Shown: positions 1 through 6,432 of the stretch, piece by piece
Layout: every line of letters starts with the position of its first letter
Numbering within the stretch: position 1 is the stretch's first letter
DNA from: Deltaproteobacteria bacterium
Lineage (GTDB): Bacteria; Desulfobacterota; Deferrimicrobia; Deferrimicrobiales; Deferrimicrobiaceae
Length of the DNA stretch: 17,139 bases
Direction of reading: 5' to 3'
NCBI GenBank assembly: GCA_003513855.1
Contig: DOTC01000218.1
Span: 1 to 17,139, forward strand
Translations under genes and position numbers: made by a program
Notes under the pieces: model-generated
Databases searched by the model: none
What the model was told of the DNA's origin: nothing
The model's input: only the letters and a program-made list of their open reading frames with translations

Positions 1-718
1 CGTCGGCGGGCCAGAACCGGGAGGAGTCGGGCGTGAGCACCTCGTCGATGAGGATCAGCTCGTCGCCTACGAGGCCGAACTCGAACTTGGTGTCGGCGAT
101 GATGATCCCCCTCCCGCGGGCGTAATCGGCCGCCCTCCGGTAGATCTCGAGCGAGAATGCCCGCATCCTCTCGGCCATCTCCTTCCCGACGATCTCGACC
201 ATCTTCGCGAACGGGATGTTCACGTCGTGCTTCCCCTTCTCCTCCTTGGTGGCGGGGGTGAAGATCGGCTCCGGGAGCCTGGCCGATTCGGTCAGCCCGC
301 CGGGGACCGGGATCCCGCAGACCTCTCCCCGCTCTCGGTATTCCGCCCATCCGGAGCCGGCCAGGTACCCGCGGACGACGCACTCGACGGGAAGCGGCCG
401 GGCCTTCCGGCAAAGCATCGAGCGCCCCGCGATCGCCTCCTCGTGCTCTCTCGTCGCGGGAGGATAGTCCATCACGTCGACCGAGATCATGTGGTTGGGA
501 ACGATGTCCGCGAGCTTCTGGAACCAGAACGCGGAGATCTGGGTGAGCACCTTCCCCTTGTCGGGGATCCCGTCCGGCATCACCACGTCGAACGCGGAGA
601 GCCGGTCGGACGCCACCAGCAGCAGCCTGCCGTTCACCTCGTAGATGTCCCTCACCTTGCCCCGTCCGATCAGGGACAGGCCGGGAAGATTCGTCTCGAC
701 AACCGCCTGCAGAGCCAT
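1..718 (-). CDS. purC: SAICAR synthetase (phosphoribosylaminoimidazole-succinocarboxamide synthase), 3' end outside window
   Basis: Joins CAIR and aspartate using ATP in cytosolic de novo purine synthesis. Only the first 239 codons are present; the C-terminus lies beyond the left edge. The frame begins MALQAVVETNLPGL and shows family blocks in the expected order: GKVRDIYEV, a DRLSAFDVVMPDGIPDKG segment near residues 38-55, CVVRGYLAGSGW, IFTPATKEEKGKHD and ADTKFEFG followed by LIDEVLTPDSSR. This order and the long N-terminal lead-in match the longer (about 300 aa) type of enzyme. The ATG at 718 is chosen because a GGAGG lies about eight bases upstream and the residue after it begins the family homology. 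It lies 120 bases downstream of the ABC exporter gene on the same strand, so it may have its own promoter. I saw no purine riboswitch in that gap. Confidence 0.96.
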   Translation of the reverse strand, partial: MALQAVVETNLPGLSLIGRGKVRDIYEVNGRLLLVASDRLSAFDVVMPDGIPDKGKVLTQISAFWFQKLADIVPNHMISVDVMDYPPATREHEEAIAGRSMLCRKARPLPVECVVRGYLAGSGWAEYRERGEVCGIPVPGGLTESARLPEPIFTPATKEEKGKHDVNIPFAKMVEIVGKEMAERMRAFSLEIYRRAADYARGRGIIIADTKFEFGLVGDELILIDEVLTPDSSRFWPAD

Positions 719-838
719 GCGCGCCGCCTCCGGGAAGTGGTGAAGAGAATATCGTAATACAGAGACCGGCGGAGGTACACATATTCCGGAGCGGGTGTTG
801 GGGATGAAAAAGTTTAAGAACGTCCCCGTTTGGGAAAG
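719..838 (-). other. Intergenic leader of purC, no clear motif
   Basis: This is a 120-base gap between the stop of the second ABC subunit and the purC start, both on the minus strand. It is noticeably more AT-rich than the flanking genes around 760-830. It holds no hairpin with a U tract that would qualify as a terminator. A loose -10-like TACGAT lies in the middle without a convincing -35. It probably contains the purC promoter, but I cannot place it. Confidence 0.3.
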
Positions 839-2671
839 TCAGGGCGTCCCGAACTGGAGGGTGTAGAGCCTGTGGTAGATCCCGCGGGCCGCCAGGAGCT
901 CACGGTGGGTCCCGGTCTCCCGAACCTTCCCCCGGTGCATCACGAGGATCCGGTCGGCCGAGAGGATGGTGGAGAGGCGGTGGGCGACCACGAGGGACGT
1001 TCTTCCGGACAGGATCTTCCCGAGGGCCGCCTGGACCTCGTGCTCGGTGACGGGGTCCACGCTGGAGGTCGCCTCGTCCAGGACGAGGACCTCCGGGTCC
1101 CGGGCCAGCGCCCGCGCGAACGACACGAGCTGCCGCTGGCCGACGGAAAGCCTCCCGCCCCGCTCCCCCACCTGCGTGGCAAGGCCGCTTTCCCAGGCCG
1201 CGGCGAATCGCGACACGCCCGCCACCCCCAGGGCCCGGCCGAGCTCCGCCCCGCCCGCCTCCACGTTCTCCCGGATCGTGCCGGAGAAGAGAAACGGGTC
1301 CTGGAGGACGAGCGAGATCATCCCGCGCAGCTCCTCCCGGGGGATCTCCCGCACGTCCCTCCCGAAGAGCCGGATCTCGCCCCGGGAGATCTCGTAGAAG
1401 CGGCACAGCAGGTTGAGGACCGTCGTCTTCCCCGCGCCGGTGGCGCCCACGATCGCGCCCGTCTCGCCCTCGTGGAGCGTGAAGGAGACGCCCCGGAGAA
1501 CCGTCTCCCCCTGTTCCCCGTCCCCCTTCGGATAGGAGAACCAGACGTCCCGGAACTCGATCGCAGGCGGGGGAAGCTGCGTCGCGCGTTCCCTGCCCCG
1601 CTCCTCCACCGGGCGGAGAGGGCTCTTCCCGCCGGAGGGAAGCGGCCGGTATTCCGGGGAGACCTCCGTGTCGAGGATCTGGAAGATCCGTTCGCTCGAG
1701 GCGAGGGCCGACTGGAGAATGTTGTACTTGTCGCTGACGTCCTTGATGGGGGCGAAGAACTTCTGGGCGTACTCGAGGAAGGCCACCAGGGTCCCGAAGG
1801 TGACGGCCCCGGCGATCACCCGGATCCCCCCCTGCCAGAGAAGGAGGGCCACCGCGACGGACGCGAACAGCTCCACGCCGGGGAAGTACACGGAGTAGAA
1901 GTTCGTCAGGCGGATGCTCTCCGCGGAGTATGCGTCGTTGTGGACGTCGAATTCCCGGCCCGATTTCTCCTCCTGGACGAAGGCCTTCACGACGTCCACC
2001 CCGGTCACGTGCTCCTGGAGAAACGCGTTGAGCCGGGCGAGCTTCCGCCTCATCTCCCGGTTCGCCTCCCGGATGAACTTCTTCAGCAGCTCGACGAACA
2101 GGACGAGGAACGGGAGGACGGCGAAGGTGACGAGGGTCAGCCGGGCGTCCATCCAGACCAGGACCGCCGCGATTCCGACCAGGATCGTCACGGAACCGAC
2201 GGTGGAGACCAGCCCCGAGGAGATCAGCTCCTGGAGCGCCTCCACGTCCGACGTGAGGCGGGTCATCACCCGGCCCGTGGGGGTGCGGTCGAAGAAGGAG
2301 ACGGGCAGGCGCTGGAGCCTGCCGAACATCTCGGCGCGGATCTGGAGGATGACCCTCTGCCCGATGATGGACACCGCGAACATCTGGAGGTAGAGGAACC
2401 CCATCCCGCCGGCGAGCGCCGCGAGGAAGAGGGCGACCCGCCCGGCGAGCCCGTCGAGAACGCGGGGGGTGATGTTCCGGTCGATGACCAGCTTGATGAT
2501 GTAGGGCCCGGCCAGCTGGCAGGCCGTGCCGAGCACCAGGGCCCCGAGGGCCGCCGCGAGCAGCCCCTTGTGGGGGGACAGGTAGGAAAGGAGGCGGCGC
2601 AGGAGCCTCACGTCCATCCCCCGGGTCTCCACCCGGTCCTCGGTGAAATAGAACTCCGTCCCGTTGCTCAC
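839..2671 (-). CDS. ABC exporter subunit 2 (TMD-NBD half transporter, consensus Walker B; YheH/BmrD-like)
   Basis: This is a 610-residue half-size exporter in the inner membrane. The N-terminal transmembrane domain (about residues 25-320) carries the coupling segment RLPVSFFDRTPTGRVMTRL. The nucleotide-binding domain follows: Walker A GATGAGKTT near 409, Q-loop LVLQDPFLF, signature LSVGQ near 508, Walker B VLVLDEATSSVD with the catalytic Glu near 533, and the H-loop AHRLS near 564. The GTG start at 2671 is chosen because it overlaps the TGA of the preceding gene (GTGA), has GGAGG just upstream, and yields the short hydrophilic leader typical of this subfamily. An open frame continues upstream, but it is only the antisense-free shadow of subunit 1. 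The signature is LSVGQ rather than LSGGQ, the pattern seen in the partner that contributes to the degenerate site of heterodimeric exporters such as BmrCD and TM287/288. The substrate cannot be read from the sequence; drugs or lipids are typical. Confidence 0.93.
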   Translation of the reverse strand: MSNGTEFYFTEDRVETRGMDVRLLRRLLSYLSPHKGLLAAALGALVLGTACQLAGPYIIKLVIDRNITPRVLDGLAGRVALFLAALAGGMGFLYLQMFAVSIIGQRVILQIRAEMFGRLQRLPVSFFDRTPTGRVMTRLTSDVEALQELISSGLVSTVGSVTILVGIAAVLVWMDARLTLVTFAVLPFLVLFVELLKKFIREANREMRRKLARLNAFLQEHVTGVDVVKAFVQEEKSGREFDVHNDAYSAESIRLTNFYSVYFPGVELFASVAVALLLWQGGIRVIAGAVTFGTLVAFLEYAQKFFAPIKDVSDKYNILQSALASSERIFQILDTEVSPEYRPLPSGGKSPLRPVEERGRERATQLPPPAIEFRDVWFSYPKGDGEQGETVLRGVSFTLHEGETGAIVGATGAGKTTVLNLLCRFYEISRGEIRLFGRDVREIPREELRGMISLVLQDPFLFSGTIRENVEAGGAELGRALGVAGVSRFAAAWESGLATQVGERGGRLSVGQRQLVSFARALARDPEVLVLDEATSSVDPVTEHEVQAALGKILSGRTSLVVAHRLSTILSADRILVMHRGKVRETGTHRELLAARGIYHRLYTLQFGTP

Positions 2672-4416
2672 GTCGCCTCCAGCTCCCGGGCGATCATCTG
2701 CCGGGAATAGAGGTCGAAATACGCCCCCCTGCGGGAGAGCAGCTCGTCGTGCGTCCCCTCCTCCACGATCCTTCCTTCCACCAGGACCAGGATCCTGTCG
2801 CACCGGGACAGGGACGCCATCCGGTGCGTGCTGAACAGGACCGTCTTGCCGCCGCGGGCGGAGAGGATCTCCCGGAAGATCTCCTGCTCCGTCTCCGAGT
2901 CGACCGCGGAGAGGGCGTCGTCGAGAAGGAGAAGCTCCCCTCCCGCGCAGAGAGCCCGGGCGATCGTCGCCCTCTGCTTCTGCCCGCCGGATAGCGAGAC
3001 CCCCCTCTCCCCGATCACCGTGTGCACGCCGTCCGGCATCTCCTCGACCTCCGCCAGGAACCGGGCCATGGAGACGGCGCGGCGGGCTTCCTGCTCGTCC
3101 GGGAGGTCCCGCCCGAAACAGACGTTCGCCAGGATCGTGTCGGAGAAGAGGAACGGGTCCTGGCCCACGAGGCTCACCGCGCGCCGGACCTCCTCCAGCG
3201 GGAGTCCGCCGGCATCCCTCCCCTCGAGGAAGACCGTCCCCGGCGGGACCGGATACAGCCGCAGCAGCAGGGAGAAGAGCGTGCTCTTCCCGCTCCCCGT
3301 CTGCCCCACGAGGCCCGCGATCTCCCCCTTCCGGAGGGAGAAGGAGACCCCCCGGAGCGCCTCGCCCCGGCCCCCCCCTTCGTATGCGAACGAGAGATTC
3401 CGGACCTCGAGGAACGGGGCGTCCGGGACTTTCCGCGGCGGGACCAGGAGCGGCTCCCGCGGCTCGGCGGGGGTCCCCAGGAACTCGTTGATCCGCCCCA
3501 TCGCGCTGCCGCCCCGCTGGACGAGGTTGATCACCCAGCCGAGCGCCATCGTCGGGAAGGAGAGCATCGCGAGATAGGCGTTGAAGGCGACGAAGCCCCC
3601 CAGCGTCAGCCTCTCCCGGATCACGAGCCACCCCCCCAACAGGAGGACGAGCGTCACTCCCAGCCCCGCCAGGAGGCCGATCGCCCCGTGGAAGGCCGCG
3701 GAGGTCCTCGCGACGGAGACGTTCTGCCGGTAGTAGTCCCGGCTTGCGCCGCGGAACCTTCTCTCCTCCTGCCCCTCGAGCCCGTAGGCCTTGACCAGCC
3801 GGATGCCGGCGACGTTCTCCTGGATCGCGGCGTTCATCGCGGCGAGGGACTCCTGGGCCTTCCGGTGGGTGCGGTGGAACGCCTTCCCGTACTCCCGCGA
3901 CGCGACCACGATCACGGGCGCCACCGCGAGAGCGACGAGCGTCAGCGCGACGCTGATCCGGGCCATGAAGAGGAGGCCCAGGACGTAGGTGATCGCCGTT
4001 CCGACGAGGGTGAGCACGCCGGGGCCGAGCAGCAGCCAAACCGCCGAGACGTCGTTCGTCATCCGGGACATGACGTCCCCGGTGGGCGTCCTGCCGAAGA
4101 AGGAGAGGGGAAGGCGGATCACGTGGGCGAAGAGATCCCGGCGGAGGCGCATCTCCACCCGGCGGGCCGTGACGAGCATCCCCCTCCGGCCGAAATACCG
4201 GAACCCCCCGTGAAGGAAGGCGAACAGGACCATCCAGGAGACGGCCCGGACGACCCGCCCCCTCCCGTCCGGCGCGGAGATCCCGTCGATCGCCTCCCGG
4301 ATCATCCACGGGACGAGAAGCCCGAAGAGGCTGGATACGAACAGAACGACGGCGCACCAAAAATACGCCGACCGGTGGCGGTCGAGGTAGGGGCGCAGGG
4401 AGAGAAGATCGCGGAT
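2668..4416 (-). CDS. ABC exporter subunit 1 (TMD-NBD half transporter, degenerate Walker B; YheI/BmrC-like); start codon uncertain
   Basis: This half exporter has about 582 residues. The membrane domain includes RLPLSFFGRTPTGDVMSRM. The NBD has Walker A GQTGSGKST near 371, Q-loop SLVGQDPFLF, canonical signature LSGGQKQR near 475, Walker B LLLLDDALSAVD and the H-loop STHRM near 531. The residue after the Walker B Asp is Asp rather than the catalytic Glu. Together with LSVGQ in the next gene this implies one inactive and one active ATP site, the known asymmetric heterodimer design. The two genes overlap by four bases, fitting co-translation. The start is odd: homology begins at IRDLLSLRPYL, yet no ATG, GTG or TTG is in frame nearby. 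An ATC at 4416 has AGGGGAG about five bases upstream. A CTG at 4431 overlaps the upstream TGA but lacks a ribosome site. I use 4416 provisionally. Confidence 0.88.
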   Translation of the reverse strand: MRDLLSLRPYLDRHRSAYFWCAVVLFVSSLFGLLVPWMIREAIDGISAPDGRGRVVRAVSWMVLFAFLHGGFRYFGRRGMLVTARRVEMRLRRDLFAHVIRLPLSFFGRTPTGDVMSRMTNDVSAVWLLLGPGVLTLVGTAITYVLGLLFMARISVALTLVALAVAPVIVVASREYGKAFHRTHRKAQESLAAMNAAIQENVAGIRLVKAYGLEGQEERRFRGASRDYYRQNVSVARTSAAFHGAIGLLAGLGVTLVLLLGGWLVIRERLTLGGFVAFNAYLAMLSFPTMALGWVINLVQRGGSAMGRINEFLGTPAEPREPLLVPPRKVPDAPFLEVRNLSFAYEGGGRGEALRGVSFSLRKGEIAGLVGQTGSGKSTLFSLLLRLYPVPPGTVFLEGRDAGGLPLEEVRRAVSLVGQDPFLFSDTILANVCFGRDLPDEQEARRAVSMARFLAEVEEMPDGVHTVIGERGVSLSGGQKQRATIARALCAGGELLLLDDALSAVDSETEQEIFREILSARGGKTVLFSTHRMASLSRCDRILVLVEGRIVEEGTHDELLSRRGAYFDLYSRQMIARELEAT

Positions 4417-4427
4417 GACCGCTCCCC

Positions 4428-5243
4428 TCAGATCGGTACCGGATTGGGGGTGAAGCAGAGCAGGAACAGGAGGGCCGCCGCGATGCCGATCCGTTTCCTG
4501 CCGGGGGTCAGGGGGACCTCGTCGTAGAGGGGCCGCGGGTGCCTCGTCCCCAGAATCAGCAGCATGAAGGACCAGATGATCCACCCCCCCCAGAGGAGCC
4601 CGAGAGGGAGAAGGAGGAACGGGACGGCGCGCGCAAACCGGGTGTACCCGCCGCCGAACAGCGCGTAGGCGATGTGGCCGCCGTCGAGCTGCCCCGAAGG
4701 GAGCAGGTTGAGGGCCGTGACGAGCAGACCGATCCACCCGGCGAACGCCACGGGGTGCAGGACCACGTCGTACCCGTCGGGGACGGGGCCGAGCACGGCG
4801 TACGCCGCCGCCCGGAAGAGGAGCGACTCCCCGAGAGGGATCCCCGCCGCGATCCCGGCGGATTCGCGCACGGAGGAAAAACCGAGACCGACGAGGAGGA
4901 CGGGAACGGCGACGATCGCGCCGGCGATCGGCCCGGCGGCCCCGATGTCCATCAGGGCGTTCCGGTTCGGGAGGGGCGAGCGGATCTTGATGAAGGCGCC
5001 GAACGTCCCGATGAACGACGGCGCGGGGATGAAGTACGGGGGGGTCACGTCGACGCCGTGCCGCCTGGCCGCCGCGTAATGACCCAGTTCGTGGACCCCG
5101 AGGATGGTCAGGAGGGGAAGGGAGAACATGAACCCGAGCAGCAGGTCCCGGGGGGACGCAAGGGGGTTCCCGCCGGCGAGAAACGCCCCCGCGACGAGCG
5201 TCGTGACAAAGGTCAGGGCAAACAGAACCGCGTTGACGATCAC
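4428..5243 (-). CDS. Site-2-protease-like membrane metallopeptidase, family M50
   Basis: This is a 271-residue multi-pass membrane zinc protease. The zinc motif HELGH sits at residues 51-55 (GVHELGHYAAARRHGV). The second conserved motif, NLLPSGQLDGGH at 179-190, supplies the third ligand, Asp187. Several hydrophobic helices are visible (about 3-23, 34-52, 102-122, 166-183, 206-231 and 251-265). No PDZ domain is present, so it belongs to the short, PDZ-less class rather than RseP. Such enzymes cut transmembrane substrates within the bilayer; the substrate here is unknown. The GTG at 5243 is chosen because AAGGAGG lies seven bases upstream and the first membrane helix starts immediately; the longer upstream frame crosses queH. 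The stop is 11 bases before the proposed exporter start, so the peptidase and the exporter pair probably form one operon. Confidence 0.93.
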   Translation of the reverse strand: MIVNAVLFALTFVTTLVAGAFLAGGNPLASPRDLLLGFMFSLPLLTILGVHELGHYAAARRHGVDVTPPYFIPAPSFIGTFGAFIKIRSPLPNRNALMDIGAAGPIAGAIVAVPVLLVGLGFSSVRESAGIAAGIPLGESLLFRAAAYAVLGPVPDGYDVVLHPVAFAGWIGLLVTALNLLPSGQLDGGHIAYALFGGGYTRFARAVPFLLLPLGLLWGGWIIWSFMLLILGTRHPRPLYDEVPLTPGRKRIGIAAALLFLLCFTPNPVPI

Positions 5244-5309
5244 AGGTTTCCCTCCTTTTTCCCGTGCTTCAATTATAAGATAACGGAAACGGAAGGTGGG
5301 GTTTCGTCG
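5244..5309 (-). promoter_or_regulatory. Divergent promoter region between the M50 peptidase and queH
   Basis: This is a 66-base AT-rich divergent gap. On the minus strand a perfect TATAAT occupies 5277-5272, about 29 bases ahead of the peptidase GTG, with AAGGAGG in the short leader. No good -35 lies at 16-18 bases. On the plus strand the same patch reads TATAAG at 5274-5279, a possible -10 for queH, again without an obvious -35. Placement is tentative for both directions. Confidence 0.4.
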
Positions 5310-5927
5310 ATGAAGCCGAAAGAGCCGCCCCCGGGGGTGGACCGCGTCCTGCTCCACATCTGCTGCGCGCCCGACGCCTCGCACGGCGTCCCGGCGATGC
5401 AGGAGCGGTACCGGATCACCGGGTTCTTCTTCAACCCGAACATCCAGCCGGGAGAGGAGTACGACCGGCGTCTTTCCGCGACCCGGGAGCTTGCGGGCCC
5501 CGTTCCTTTCCCCCTCGAGGTCGTCCGGGGAGGTGAAGAGGAGTGGGAGGAGGCGGTCCGGGGGCTCGAGGTCGAGCCGGAGAGGGGCCGCCGGTGCGAG
5601 GCGTGCATCCGGATGCGTCTCGCACGGACTGCGAGGGAGGCAAAATCCCTTGGGATTCCGGCTTTTTCCACGGTCCTGACCGTCAGCCCGAAAAAAGATG
5701 CCGCGATGGTGAACCGCATCGGCCGCGAGGAGGGGGAGAAGGCCGGCGTCTTCTTCCTCGAGGCGGACCTGAAGAAACGGGACGGGTTCCGCAAGAGCGT
5801 GGAGACCGCGAAGCGGCTCGGCATCTACCGGCAGAACTACTGCGGGTGCCGATACTCGATCAAACGTGGCGGAAGCGTGAGGGAATCGAACCCACCGGAG
5901 ACATTGCTGCCTCCCGACCGGATTTGA
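5310..5927 (+). CDS. queH: Epoxyqueuosine reductase QueH
   Basis: Reduces epoxyqueuosine to queuosine in tRNA, the last step of the wobble-base pathway; QueH is the cobalamin-independent alternative to QueG and uses Fe-S/iron chemistry. It has 205 residues. Family landmarks run in order: LLHICCAPDASH (C18, C19), FFFNPNIQPGEEYDRR, RRCEACIRMRLARTA (C96, C99), FSTVLTVSPKKD, FFLEADLKKRDGFRKS and IYRQNYCGCRYSIK (C178, C180). The ATG at 5310 follows GGAAGGTGGGG and gives a start close to the conserved LLHICCAP. The gene diverges from the M50 peptidase. Family homology ends near residue 186; the last 20 or so residues are read antisense through the tRNA-Sec gene, which also supplies the stop codon. 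This tail is probably not functional protein. Confidence 0.93.
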   Translation: MKPKEPPPGVDRVLLHICCAPDASHGVPAMQERYRITGFFFNPNIQPGEEYDRRLSATRELAGPVPFPLEVVRGGEEEWEEAVRGLEVEPERGRRCEACIRMRLARTAREAKSLGIPAFSTVLTVSPKKDAAMVNRIGREEGEKAGVFFLEADLKKRDGFRKSVETAKRLGIYRQNYCGCRYSIKRGGSVRESNPPETLLPPDRI

Positions 5928-5962
5928 AGTCCGGGGGGGCCACCAGCGCCCCATCCGCTTCC
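5867..5962 (-). tRNA. selC: tRNA-Sec (anticodon TCA)
   Basis: This 96-base gene includes the encoded CCA. The anticodon arm is CCGGA-CTTCAAA-TCCGG, whose loop gives anticodon TCA. It reads UGA as selenocysteine. Sec-type traits are visible: GGAAGCG pairs with CGCTTCC in a long acceptor arm, discriminator G precedes CCA, the D stem is GGGGC/GCCCC, the variable arm is long and pairs through GGAG/CTCC, and the T loop is TTCGATT. The overall match to E. coli selC in length and order is close. Two positions look unpaired (acceptor pair 8 as G-A and a U-U in the T stem). The 3' part lies antisense to the end of queH. The likely promoter is the extended -10 at 6169-6174, upstream of the basic-peptide gene. 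No selA, selB or selD is in the window. Confidence 0.96.
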
Positions 5963-5996
5963 GTCCGAAAGGTGTCCGCCGCATTCGCGGGAGCCG

Positions 5997-6011
5997 TGGC
6001 AACGATTGCCA
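5997..6011. repeat. Short perfect hairpin between the basic-peptide gene and tRNA-Sec
   Basis: TGGCAA-CGA-TTGCCA is a 6-bp perfect inverted repeat with a three-base loop. It lies in the spacer between the stop of the small basic ORF and the tRNA-Sec 5' end. No U tract follows, so it does not look like a terminator. It could mark a processing site for release of the tRNA from a longer transcript, or be chance. Confidence 0.4.
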
Positions 6012-6036
6012 TGTGCGTCCGCGGGGCGGGCGGCTT

Positions 6037-6129
6037 CTACTTCTTTTCCGCCTCTTTCCGCTGGCGCTTCCTGGATTTTTCCTTTCTCTTCCTTCGGCGC
6101 CGGATCTCCCGCTTCCGTTCCGTCGTCAT
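6037..6129 (-). CDS. 30-residue, highly basic small protein, function unknown
   Basis: The frame from ATG 6129 to TAG 6037 encodes MTTERKREIRRRRKRKEKSR followed by ten more residues ending in EAEKK. Eighteen of 30 residues are Arg or Lys and five are Glu, with no hydrophobic core, so it is probably a helical RNA-binding peptide. A GGGAG lies five bases ahead of the ATG and a strong extended -10 promoter (TGGTATAAT) sits about 40 bases upstream, which supports real expression. The gene is 74 bases ahead of tRNA-Sec on the same strand and probably shares its transcript. Very short basic proteins of ribosomes (bTHX, bS22, COX24/mS38-like) are similar in size and charge, but I do not recognise a specific match. 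It could also be a leader peptide. Confidence 0.72.
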   Translation of the reverse strand: MTTERKREIRRRRKRKEKSRKRQRKEAEKK

Positions 6130-6168
6130 TTCCGCTCCCTCGGTTCTCCGTGTCGAAATCGCGCGGAC

Positions 6169-6174
6169 ATTATA
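6169..6174 (-). promoter_or_regulatory. Extended -10 promoter for the basic peptide and tRNA-Sec
   Basis: The minus strand reads TGGTATAAT, a perfect TATAAT preceded by the TGn extended -10 motif. The expected start of transcription is near 6162, roughly 30 bases before the small ORF and about 200 before tRNA-Sec. No consensus -35 is seen at 17 bases, which extended -10 promoters tolerate. It is the best minus-strand promoter in this gap. Confidence 0.7.
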
Positions 6175-6243
6175 CCAGCAACCGGGGGAAAAGGAGGCAC
6201 GACGAGGGGCGTTCGCTCCCCTGCCGCCGGGCCGGGAAGGACG

Positions 6244-6261
6244 TCAAGAAAATTCTCTTGA
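6244..6261. repeat. 18-bp near-palindrome overlapping the tRNA-Val -35 element
   Basis: TCAAGAAAATTCTCTTGA pairs with itself at eight of nine positions. Its right edge covers most of the TTGATG -35 hexamer of the tRNA-Val promoter. It could be an operator or an upstream activator site. There is only one copy in the window, so significance is uncertain. Confidence 0.45.
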
Positions 6262-6285
6262 TGCGCCCGCGGGGAAGGGTAGAAT
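6258..6285 (+). promoter_or_regulatory. Sigma-70-type promoter of tRNA-Val
   Basis: A -35 TTGATG at 6258-6263 and a -10 TAGAAT at 6280-6285 are separated by 16 bases. The predicted start near 6292 is only about six bases before the mature tRNA 5' end at 6298, a usual arrangement for single tRNA genes. Confidence 0.72.
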
Positions 6286-6297
6286 AGGAGGTCGCGC

Positions 6298-6372
6298 GGG
6301 CGCTTAACTCAGCGGTAGAGTGCCACCTTCACACGGTGGAAGTCACAGGTTCAAATCCTGTAGCGCCCACCA
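6298..6372 (+). tRNA. tRNA-Val (anticodon CAC)
   Basis: This 75-base cloverleaf includes the encoded CCA. The acceptor stem is GGGCGCT/AGCGCCC with discriminator A. The anticodon arm is CCACC-TTCACAC-GGTGG, giving anticodon CAC for the GUG valine codon. The T arm is ACAGG-TTCAAAT-CCTGT. The D loop has the GG of AGCGGTAGA. It is a single-gene unit with its own promoter upstream and an intrinsic terminator 13 bases downstream. Confidence 0.97.
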
Positions 6373-6384
6373 TCGACAGGCGCC

Positions 6385-6416
6385 GGGAGGCCGCGACGGC
6401 CTCCCGTTTCTCCTTT
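6385..6416 (+). terminator. Intrinsic terminator of tRNA-Val
   Basis: A perfect 9-bp stem, GGGAGGCCG-CGA-CGGCCTCCC, is followed by GTTTCTCCTTT. The T-rich tail is only on the plus-strand side, so it ends tRNA-Val transcription rather than the convergent methyltransferase operon. Confidence 0.88.
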
Positions 6417-6432
6417 CCGGCATCCCGTCCCG

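Noticed and set aside
719..838. Possible purine riboswitch ahead of purC
   Set aside because: The conserved purine aptamer stems and loops are not recognisable in this 120-base gap.
830..2710. Long plus-strand open frame of over 600 codons opposite the ABC subunit
   Set aside because: It is a charge-rich, low-complexity antisense shadow typical of GC-rich coding DNA, with no homology and no ribosome site.
2672..4360. Upstream extension of the subunit 2 frame, which would give a protein of over 1100 residues
   Set aside because: The extension reads subunit 1 in the wrong frame; homology begins at the GTG at 2671 with a ribosome site.
5928..6307. Several overlapping plus-strand frames in the tRNA gap
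   Set aside because: They run through tRNA-Sec, the small basic gene in antisense and the tRNA-Val promoter, and have no recognisable family.
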